Below are positions 55,201 to 64,000 of a stretch of 64,000 nt of DNA, piece after piece. Each line of letters opens with the position of its first letter. Within the stretch, counting starts at the first letter, position 1. The stretch covers positions 1-64,000 of the forward strand of contig NW_027480532.1 in NCBI RefSeq assembly GCF_051401765.1, in the 5' to 3' direction. This DNA is from Calliopsis andreniformis. Lineage: Eukaryota; Arthropoda; Insecta; Hymenoptera; Andrenidae. The notes under the pieces are model-generated. The model was given only the letters and a program-made list of their open reading frames with translations. It did not search any database and was not told where the DNA came from. Both the position numbers and the translations under genes were made by a program.

Positions 55201-56354
55201 TCCTCAATCCTCAATCGTCATTCGTCAATCCTCATTCTTCAATCCTCAATACCCAATCATCAATCTTCAATCTTCAACCCTGAATCCTCAACTCTCAATC
55301 CTCAACCCTCAATCCTCAGACCTCAAACCTCAATCCTAAACTCTCAGCCCTCATCCTCAATACTCAATCCTCAATCTTGAATCCTCAATCCTCAATCCTC
55401 AATTCTCAATCCTCAATCCTCAATCCTCAGACCTCAAACATCAATACTCAACCCTCAGTCCTCGTCCTCAGTCCACAACCATCAATCCTCAATCCTCAAT
55501 CTTCAATCATCGATATTCAATCTTCAGTCCTCAATCCTCAATCCTCAATCCTCAATCCTCAATCTTCGATGTTCAATCCGCAATACCCAATCCTCAATCT
55601 TCAATCCTCAATCCACAATCCTCAATCCTCAATCCCATTCATCAATCCTCAACACCCAATCCTCAATCTTCAATCCTCAATCCTCAATCCTCAATTCTCA
55701 ATCCTCAATCCTCTATCCTCAATGCTCAATCCTCAATCCATAATCCTCAACCCTCAATGTTCAATCCTCAATACTCAATCTGCAATGCGCAATCCTCAAT
55801 CCTCAATCCTCAATCCTCATTCTTCAATCCTCAATACCCAATCCTCTATCTTCAATCCTCAATCCTCAATCCTCAATCCTCAATACTCATTCATCAATCC
55901 TCAACTCCCAATCCTCAATCTTCAATCCTCAATCCTCAATCCTCAATACTCATTCATCAATCCTCAACTCCCAATCCTCAATCTTCAATCCTCAATCATC
56001 AATCCTCAGACCTCAATCCTCAACCTTCAATCCTCAATACTCAATCTTTAATCCTCAACCCTCAATCCTCAATCCCCAATCCCATTCATCAATCCTCAAC
56101 ACCCAATCCTCAATCTTCAATCCTCAACCCTCAATCCTCCAATCTCAATCCTCAATCCTCAATCCTCAGACCTCAAACATCAATACTCAACCCTCAGTCC
56201 TCGTCCTCAATCCACAACCATCAATCCTCGATCCTCAATCTTCAATCATCAATGTTCAATCTTCAATCCTCAATCCTCAGTCCTCAATACTCAATCCTCA
56301 ATCCTCAATCCTTAATCCTCAATACTCAACCATCAATCCTCAATTCTCAATACT

Positions 56355-56403
56355 CAATAGAATATCCTGAATTCTCAGGATTCAATACTCAAACCTCGAC
56401 ACT
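56355..56403 (+). repeat. Element B copy 20 (perfect inverted repeat)
   Basis: CAATAGAATATCC form with CGACACT as the last heptamer. Confidence 0.85.
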
Positions 56404-57072
56404 CAACCCTCAATCTTCAATCCTCAATCCTCAATCGTCAGGCTTCAATCCTCAATACTCAATCTTCAATCCTCAATCCTCAATCCTCATTCCTCAATCC
56501 TCATTCTTCAATCCTCAATACCCAATCCTCAATCTTCAATCTTCAACCCTCAATCATCAATTCTCAATCCTCAATCGTCAGGCTTCAATCCTCAATACTC
56601 AATCTTCAATCCTCAATCCTCAATCGTCATTCGTCAATCCTCGTTCTTCAATCCTCAATACCCAATCCTCAATCTTCAATCTTCAACCCTCAATCCTCAA
56701 CTCTCAATCCTCAACCCTCAATCCTCAATCCTCAATCCTCAATACTCAATCCTCAATCCTCAGACCTCAGTCCTCAAACCTCAATCCTCAACCCTCAGCC
56801 CTCATCCTCAATCCTCAATCCTAAATTCTCAATCCTCAAACCTCAAACCTAAATCCTCAACCGTCAGTCCGCGTCCTCAATCCTCAACCCTCAATCCTCA
56901 ATCCTCAATCTTCAATCCTCAATACTCAATATTCAATCCTCAATCCTCAATCCTCAATCCTCAATTTCAATCCTCAATCCTCAATCCTCAATCCTCAATC
57001 CTCAATCCTCAGTCCTCAAAACTCAAACCTGAATCCTCAATTCTGAATCCTCAACCTTCAGAACTCAGACCT

Positions 57073-57212
57073 GAACAATCAGATGTCAATCCTCAATCCT
57101 CAATAGAATATCATCAATTCACAGTTTTCAATACTAAATACTCAATCTGCAATCTTCAAATTTCTATCCACAAACATACATTCTCATCACTCAACCCTCA
57201 ACGCTCAGTCCC
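57073..57212 (+). repeat. Element A copy 29 (subfamily A1a)
   Basis: First of a 294-bp pair; CATACATTC replaces CATAAATTC. Confidence 0.85.
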
Positions 57213-57366
57213 CAATCCTCAATCTTCAATCCTCAATCCTCAATCCTCAATTCTCAATCCTCAATCTTCAATCCTCAATACTCAATCCTCAATCCTCAAT
57301 CCTTAGTCATCAAACCACAATCCTGAATCCTCAATCCTGAATCCTCAATCTACAGACCTCAGACCT

Positions 57367-57506
57367 GAACAATCAGATGTCAATCCTCAATCCTCAATAT
57401 AATATCATCAATTCACAGTTTTCAATACTCAATACTCAATCTGCAATCTTCAAATTTCTATCCACAAACATAAATTCTCATCACTCAACCCTCAACGCTC
57501 AGTCCC
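57367..57506 (+). repeat. Element A copy 30 (subfamily A1b)
   Basis: Second of the pair; has TATAATATC but keeps CAATCTT rather than CAGTCTT. Confidence 0.85.
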
Positions 57507-58198
57507 CAATCCTCAATCTTCAATCCTCAATCCTCAATCCTCAATTCTCAATCCTCAATCTTCAATCCTCAATACTCAATCCTCAATCCTCAATCCTCAA
57601 TCCTGAATCGTCAATCCTCAATACTCAATCCTCAAACCTCAATCTTCAATCCTCAATCCTCAATCCTCAATCCTCAATCCTCAATCCTCAATGTTCAATC
57701 CGCAATACCCAATCCTCAATCATCAATCCTCAATCCTCAATCCTCAATCCTCAATCCTCAATCCTCAATCCTCAATACTCAATCCTCAATCCTCAGTCCT
57801 CAAACCTCAAACCTCAATCTTCAATCCTCAATGCTCAATCTTCAATCCTCCGTCCTCAACCCTCAACCCTCAAACATCAATCCACAATCGTCAGGCTTCA
57901 ATCCTCAATACTCAATCTTCAATCCTCAATCTTCAATCCTCATTCCTCAATCCTCATTCTTCAATCCTCAATACCCAATCCTCATTCTTCAATCCTCAAT
58001 CCTCAATCCTCAATTCCCAATCCTCAGTCCTCAGTCCTAAGTCCTCAAATCTCAATCCTCAACCCTCAGCCCTCATCCTCAATACTCAATCCTCAATCTT
58101 CAACCCTCAATCCTCAATCCTGAAGCGTCAACCCGCAATCCTCAATCCTCAGTCCTCAAACCTCAATTCTGAATCCTCAATCTTCAGACCTCAGACCT

Positions 58199-58338
58199 CA
58201 ACAATCAGATGTCAATCCTGAATCCTTAATAGAATATCATCAATTCACAGTTTCCAATACCCAATACTCAATCTGCAATCTTCAAATCTCTATTCACAAA
58301 CATCAATTCTCATCACTCAACCCTCAACACTCAGTCCG
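58199..58338 (+). repeat. Element A copy 31 (subfamily A2)
   Basis: A2 with CAGTTTCC in place of CAGTTTTC. Follows the A1 pair by 832 bp. Confidence 0.85.
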
Positions 58339-58723
58339 CAATCCTCAACCTTCAACCCTCAATCCTCAATACTCAATCCTCAATCCTCAATCGTCAATCC
58401 TCAATCCTCAATCGTCAATACTCAATACTCAATCTTCACCCCTCAATCCTCAATCCTCAATCCTCAATCCTCAATCCTCAATCTTCCATCGTCAGTACTC
58501 AATCTTCAATCCTCAATCCTCAATCCGCAACCCTCAATGCTCAATCCTCAATCCTCAATCCTCAAACCTCAATCTTCAATCCTCAATACTCAATCTGCAA
58601 TCCTCAATCCTCAATCCTCAATCCTCAATCCTCAATACTCAATCCTCAATCCTCAGTCCTCAAACCTCAAACCTCAATCTTCAATCCTCAATACTCAATC
58701 TTCAATCCTCAATTCTCAATACT

Positions 58724-58772
58724 CAATAGAATATCCTGAATTCTCAGGGTTCAATACTCAAACCTCAACATG
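58724..58772 (+). repeat. Element B copy 21 (wobble stem)
   Basis: Right arm TCAGGGT gives one G-T position; the last heptamer is CAACATG. Confidence 0.8.
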
Positions 58773-59790
58773 CAACCCCGAGTCCTCAATCCTCAATCCT
58801 CAATCCTCAATCTGCAATCCTCAATACTCAATCTTCAATCCTCCATCCTCAAACCTCAGTCCTCAATCCTCAATCGTCATTCGTCAATCCTCATTCTTCA
58901 ATCATCAATACCCAATCCTCAATCTTCAATCTTCAACCCTCAATCCTCAACTCTCAATTCTCAACCCTCAATCCTCAATCCTCAGACCTCAAACATCAAT
59001 ACTCAACCCTCAGTCCTCGTCCTCAATCCACAACCATCAATCCTCAATCCTCAATCTTCAATCATCGATGTTCAATCTTCAGTCCTTAATCCTCAATCCT
59101 CAATCCTCAATCCTCAATCCTCAATGTTCTATCCGCAATACCCAATCCTCAATCTTCAATCCTCAATCCACAATCCTCAATCCTCAATCCTCATTCTTCA
59201 ATCCTCAACACCCAATCCTCAATCTTCAATCCTCAATCCTCAATCCTCAATTCTCAATCCTCAATCCTCAATCCTCAGACCTCAAACATCAATACTCAAC
59301 CCTCAGTCCTCGTCCTCAATCCACAACACTCAATCCTCGATCCTCAATCTTCAATCATCAGTATTCAATCTTCAATCCTCAATCCTCATTCATCAATCCT
59401 CAACTCCCAATCCTCAATCTTCAATCCTCAATCCTCAATCCTCAGACCTCAATCCTCAACCTTCAATCCTCAATACTCAATCTTTAATCCTCACCCCTCA
59501 ATCCTCAATCCTCAATCCCATTCATCAATCCTCAACACCCAATCCTCAATCTTCAATCCTCAACCCTCAATCCTCCAATCTCAATGCTCAATCCTCAATC
59601 CTCAGACCTCAAACATCAATACTCAACCCTCAGTCCTCGTCCTCAATCCACAACCATCAATCCTCGATCCTCAATCTTCAATCATCAATGTTCAATCTTC
59701 AATCCTCAATCCTCAGTCCTCAATACACAATCCTCAATCCTCAATCCTTAATCCTCAATACTCAACCATCAATCCTCAATTCTCAATACT

Positions 59791-59839
59791 CAATAGAATA
59801 TACTGAATTCTCAGGATTCAATACTCAAACCTCGTCACT
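59791..59839 (+). repeat. Element B copy 22 (stem mismatch)
   Basis: Left arm ATACTGA has one mismatch; the last heptamer is CGTCACT. Confidence 0.8.
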
Positions 59840-61178
59840 CAACCCTCAATCTTCAATCCTCAATCCTCAATCGTCAGGCTTCAATCCTCAATACTCAATC
59901 TTCAATCCTCAATCCTCAATCCTCATTCCTCAATCCTCATTCTTCAATCCTCAATACCCACTCCTCAATCTTCAATCTTCAACCCTCAATCATCAATTCT
60001 CAATCCTCAATCGTCAGGCTTCAATCCTCAATACTCAATCTTCAATCCTCAATCCTCAATCGTCATTCGTCAATCCTCACTCTTCAATCCTCAATACCCA
60101 ATCCTCAATCTTCAATCTTCAACCCTCAATCCTCAACTCTCAATCCTCAACCCTCAATCCTCAGACCTCAAACCTCAATCCTCAACTCCCAGCCCTCATC
60201 CTCAATCCTCAATCCTCAATCTTGAATCCTCAATCCTCAATCCTCAATTCTCAATCCTCATTCCTCAATCCTCAGACCTCAAACATCAATACTCAACCCT
60301 CAGTCCTCGTCCTCAATCCACAAACATCAATCCTCAATCCTCAATCTTCAATCATCGATATTCAATCTTCAGTCCTCAATCCTCAATCCTCAATCCTCAA
60401 TCCTCAACCTTCAATGTTCAATCCGCAATACCCAATCCTCAATCTTCAATCCTCAATCCACAATCCTCAATCCTCAATCCTCATTCTTCAATCCTCAACA
60501 CCCAATCCTCAATCTTCAATCCTCAATCCTCAATTCTCAGACCACAACCCTCAATCTTCAATCGTCAATACTCAATCTGCAACCCTCAATCCTCAGTCCT
60601 CAATCCTCAATCCTCATTCTTCAATCCTCAATACCCAATCCTCAATCTTCAATCCTCAATCCTCAATCCTCCATTTTCAATCCTCAATACTCAATCTTCA
60701 ATCCTCAATCCTCAATCGTCAGTCTTCAATCCTCAATACTCAATCTTCAATCCTCAATCCTCAATCCTCAATCCTCAATCCTCAAACCTCATTCTACAAT
60801 CCTCAATACCCAATCCTCTATCTTCAATCCTCAATCCTCAATCCTCAATACTCAATCCTCAATCCTCAGACCTCAGTCCTCAAACCTCAATCCTCAACCC
60901 TCAGCCCTCATCCTCAACCCTCAATCCTAAATTCTCAATCCTCAAACCTCAAACCTCAATCCTCAACCGTCAGTCCTCGTCCTCAATCCTCAACCCTCAA
61001 TCCTCAATCCTCAATCTTCAATCCTCAATACTCAATATTCAATCCTCAATCCTCAATCCTCAATCCTCAATTTCAATCCTCAATCCTCAATCCTCAATCC
61101 TCAATCCTCAATCCTCAGTCCTCAAAACTCAAACCTGAATCCTCAATTCTGAATCATCAACCTTCAGAACTCAGACCT

Positions 61179-61318
61179 GAACAATCAGATGTCAATCCTC
61201 AATCCTCGATAGAATATCATCAATTCACAGTTTTCAATACTAAATACTCAATCTGCAGTCTTCAAATTTCTATCCACAAACATAAATTCTCATCACTCAA
61301 CCCTCAACGCTCAGTCCC
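61179..61318 (+). repeat. Element A copy 32 (subfamily A1a)
   Basis: First of a 287-bp pair (41 heptamers). Has CTCGATAGAA and CAGTCTT. Confidence 0.85.
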
Positions 61319-61465
61319 CAATCCTCAATCTTCAATCCTCAATCCTCAATCCTCAATCCTCAATCTTCAATCCTCAATACTCAATCCTCAATCCTCAATC
61401 CTCAGTCATCAAACCACAATCCTGAATCCTCAATCCTGAATCCTCAATCTTCAGACCTCAGACCT

Positions 61466-61605
61466 GAACAATCAGATGTCAATCCTCAATCCTCAATATA
61501 ATTTCATCAATTCACAGTTTTCAATACTCAATACTCAATCTGCAATCTTCAAATTTCTATCCACAAACATAAATTCTCATCACTCAACCATCAACGCTCA
61601 GTCCC
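61466..61605 (+). repeat. Element A copy 33 (subfamily A1b)
   Basis: TATAATTTC replaces TATAATATC, and CAACCATC replaces CAACCCTC. Confidence 0.85.
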
Positions 61606-62812
61606 CAATCCTCAATCTTCAATCCTCAATCCTCAATGCTCAATTCTCAATCCTCAATCTTCAATCCTCAATACTCAATCCTCAATCCACAATCCTCAAT
61701 CCTGAATCGTCAATCCTCAATCCTCAATTTTCAATCCTCAATACTCAATCTTCAATCCTCAATCCTCAATCCTCAATCCTCAATACTCAATCGTCAGTCT
61801 TCAATCCTCAATACTCAATCTTCAATCCTCAATCCTCAATCCTCAATCCTCAAACCACATTCTACAATCCTCAATACCCAATCCTCAATCTTCAATCCTC
61901 AATCCTCAATCCTCAATACTCAATCCTCAATCCTCAGACCTCAGTCCTCAAACCTCAATCCTCAACCCTCAGCCCTCATCCTCAGGCCTCAATCCTAAAT
62001 TCTCAATCCTCAAACCTCAAACCACAATCCTCAACCGTCAGTCCACGTCCTCAATCCTCAACCCTCAATCCTCAATCCTCAATACTCAATCCTCAATACT
62101 CAATATTCAATCCTCAATCGTCAATCCTCAATCCTCAACTCTCAGCCCTCATCCTCAATCCTCAATCCTCAATCTTGAATCCTCAATCCTCAATCCTCAA
62201 TTCTCAATACTCAATCCTCAATCCTCAGACCTCAAACATCAATACTCAACCCTCAGTCCTCGTCCTCAATCCACAACCATCAATCCTCAATCCTCAATCT
62301 TCAATCATCGATATTCAATCTTCAGTCCTCAATCCTCAATCCTCAATCCTCAATCCTCAATCTTCAATGTTCAATCCGCAATACCCAATCCTCAATCTTC
62401 AATCCTCAATCCACAATCCTCAATCCTCAATCCTCATTCTTCAACCCTCAACACCCAATCCTCAATCTTCAACCCTCCATCCTCAATTCTCAGACCACAA
62501 CCCTCAATCTTCAATCCTCAATACTCAATCTGCAACCCTCAATCCTCAGTCCTCAATCCTCAATCCTCATTCTTCAATCCTCAATACCCAATCCTCAATC
62601 TTCAATCCTCAATCCACAATCCTCAATCCTCAATCCTCATTCTTCAATCCTCAACACCCAATTCTCAATCTTCAATCCTCAATCCTCAATTCTCAGACCT
62701 CAATCCTCAATCTTCAATCCTCAATACTCAACCTTCAATCCTCAACACTCAATCCTCAATCCTCAATCCTCAAACCTCAATTCTGAATCCTCAATCTTCA
62801 GACCTCAGACCT

Positions 62813-62952
62813 CAACAATCAGATGTCAATCCTGAATCCTTAATAGAATATCATCAATTCACAGTTCCCAATACCCAATACTCAATCTGCAATCTTCAAA
62901 TCTCTATTCACAAACATCAATTCTCATCACTCAACCCTCAACACTCAGTCCG
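62813..62952 (+). repeat. Element A copy 34 (subfamily A2)
   Basis: 4614-bp partner of copy 31; carries a further step, CAGTTCCC. Confidence 0.85.
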
Positions 62953-63337
62953 CAATCCTCAACCTTCAACCCTCAATCCTCAATACTCAATCCTCAATCC
63001 TCAATCGTCAATCCTCAATCCTCAATCGTCAATACTCAATACTCAATCTTCACCCCTCAATCCTCAATCCTCAATCCTCAATCCTCAATCCTCAATCTTC
63101 CATCGTCAGTACTCAATCTTCAATCCTCAATCCTCAATCCGCAACCCTCAATGCTCAACCCTCAATCCTCAATCCTCAAACCTCAATCTTCAATCCTCAA
63201 TACTCAATCTGCAATCCTCAATCCTCAATCCTCAATCCTCAATCCTCAATACTCAATCCTCAATCCTCAGTCCTCAAACCTCAAACCTCAATCTTCAATC
63301 CTCAATACTCAATCTTCAATCCTCAATTCTCAATACT

Positions 63338-63386
63338 CAATAGAATATCCTGAATTCTCAGGGTTCAATACTCAAACCTCAACATG
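63338..63386 (+). repeat. Element B copy 23 (wobble stem)
   Basis: 4614-bp partner of copy 21, with the same TCAGGGT arm. Confidence 0.8.
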
Positions 63387-64000
63387 CAACCCCGAGTCCT
63401 CAATCCTCAATCCTCAATCCTCAATCTTCAATCCTCAATACTCAATCTTCAATCCTCCATCCTCAAACCTCAGTCCTCAATCCTCAATCGTCATTCGTCA
63501 ATCCTCATTCTTCAATCATCAATACCCAATCCTCAATCTTCAATCTTCAACCCTCAATCCTCAACTCTCAATCCTCAACCCTCAATCCTCAATCCTCAGA
63601 CCTCAAACATCAATACTCAACCCTCAGTCCTCGTCCTCAATCCACAACCATCAATCCTCAATCCTCAATCTTCAATCATCGATGTTCAATCTTCAGTCCT
63701 TAATCCTCAATCCTCAATCCTCAATCCTCAATCCTCAATGTACTATCCGCAATACCCAATCCTCAATCTTCAATCCTCAATCCACAATCCTCAATCCTTA
63801 ATCCTCATTCTTCAATCCTCAACACCCAATCCTCAATCTTCAATCCTCAATCCTCAATTCTCAGACCTCAACCCTCAATCTTCAATCCTCAATACTCAAT
63901 CGGCAACCCTCAATCCTCAGTCCTCAATCCTCAATCCTCATTCTTCAATCCTCAATACCCAATCCTCAATCTTCAATCCTCAATTCACAATCGTCAATCC

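Larger units (their letters stand above)
8631..63690 (+). repeat. Element E: recurrent CATCGATATTC marker (ClaI-type palindrome)
   Basis: ATCGAT is seen in the same context (after CAATCTTCAAT, before CAATCTTCAG) about twenty times. Examples are near 8632, 13718, 17836, 21063, 24778, 30071, 33737, 38687, 40657, 41725, 43325, 45353, 46430, 47566, 49906, 50984, 52613, 55508, 60355 and 62308. A CATCGATGTTC form lies near 59065 and 63678. Positions are approximate to a few bases. Confidence 0.75.
58156..63857. repeat. Duplicated block with 4614-bp offset (58156-59243 and 62770-63857)
   Basis: Element A at 58199/62813 and element B at 58724/63338 are exactly 4614 apart. They share rare variants such as CAGGGTTC in element B and the CATCGATGTTC form. 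Differences include TTTCC versus TTCCC inside element A. Similarity ends just before the window's right end. Confidence 0.88.
1..64000 (+). repeat. Heptanucleotide satellite array (CAATCCT)n, degenerate, spanning the whole window
   Basis: Every 60-base line is built from CAATCCT units and one- or two-base variants of them. Frequent variants are CAATACT, CAATCTT, CAACCCT, CAGTCCT, CAAACCT, CAATTCT, CAATCGT and CATTCCT. The junction trinucleotide TCA is the most constant part, and most change falls in the middle and 3' half of the unit. The + strand is very poor in G (typically 0-4 per 60 bases), so strand asymmetry is extreme. No gap over 300 bases holds any other kind of sequence, and both ends are still array. 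The array may be a satellite or an overgrown minisatellite; its function is unknown. An assembly artefact is possible but would not create a 7-base repeat from nothing. Confidence 0.98.

Noticed and set aside
309..62952. Element A as an inserted mobile element or gene fragment
   Set aside because: It stays in 7-base register over its whole length, has no terminal inverted repeats or target duplications, and its translation is just a diverged version of the same heptapeptide.
4509..63386. Element B as a rho-independent terminator
   Set aside because: The stem is short and not GC-rich, and no T run follows it.
1..64000. CRISPR array
   Set aside because: There are no constant repeats separated by unique spacers; repeats and between-repeat sequence are all the same heptamer family.
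1..64000. Coding on the - strand
   Set aside because: Each TCA of the unit reads TGA on the - strand, so every - frame is stopped about every 21 bases.
1..64000. tRNA, rRNA or riboswitch genes
   Set aside because: The + strand is too poor in G and the heptamer has no self-complementarity; I saw no cloverleaf or conserved rRNA stretch.

Overview
The whole 64 kb window is one uninterrupted, degenerate tandem array of a 7-base unit, CAATCCT on the + strand (AGGATTG on the - strand). I found no stretch of ordinary unique DNA: no credible protein gene, tRNA, rRNA, CRISPR array or transposon. Both window ends lie inside the array, so it is longer than 64 kb. The organism cannot be named from this. 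Nested higher-order satellite structure of this size is best known from eukaryotic heterochromatin, subtelomeres or centromeres. However, short heptamer arrays of the closely related GGATTGC type, often mispredicted as NPQSAIR or LRIADCG proteins, are familiar to me from bacterial intergenic regions (from memory, unverified), so a bacterial or environmental genome is not excluded.

The long + strand open frames are a consequence of the repeat. Because 7 is not a multiple of 3, all three + frames read the same heptapeptide (SILNPQS), and the perfect unit contains no + strand stop. On the - strand the TCA of every unit reads as TGA, so each - frame meets a stop about every 21 bases. This explains why every open frame is on the + strand and why several overlap in different frames.

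Layered on the heptamer are four kinds of order. (1) Common variant heptamers (CAATACT, CAATCTT, CAACCCT, CAGTCCT, CAAACCT, CAATTCT) recur in fixed strings. (2) A strongly diverged but in-register block of 20 heptamers (140 bp, 'element A') occurs 34 times in a few subfamilies. (3) A 49-bp 'element B' carrying a small inverted repeat around an EcoRI site (GAATTC) occurs 23 times. (4) Segmental duplications have periods of 140, 794, 1145, 1635, 1721, 3227, 4195 and about 4.55-4.76 kb.

Layout: 1-4.5 kb is a more diverged zone with a 1635-bp duplication and the A4 subfamily. 4.5-17.3 kb is an A1/A3 zone with 794-bp and 4195-bp tandem duplications. 17.3-24 kb lacks element A and holds two copies of a 3227-bp unit. 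24-33.8 kb repeats material of the previous zones, including an A3-A1-A1-A3 cluster at 26.2-28.2 kb. 33.8-52 kb is an A2 zone organised as a roughly 4.6 kb higher-order repeat with internal 1721-bp and 1145-bp events. 52-56 kb has no complete element A. 56-64 kb alternates A1 pairs and A2 copies with a period of roughly 4.1-4.6 kb. No genes act together here; the coherent reading is a satellite that has grown by repeated unequal exchange or replication slippage.
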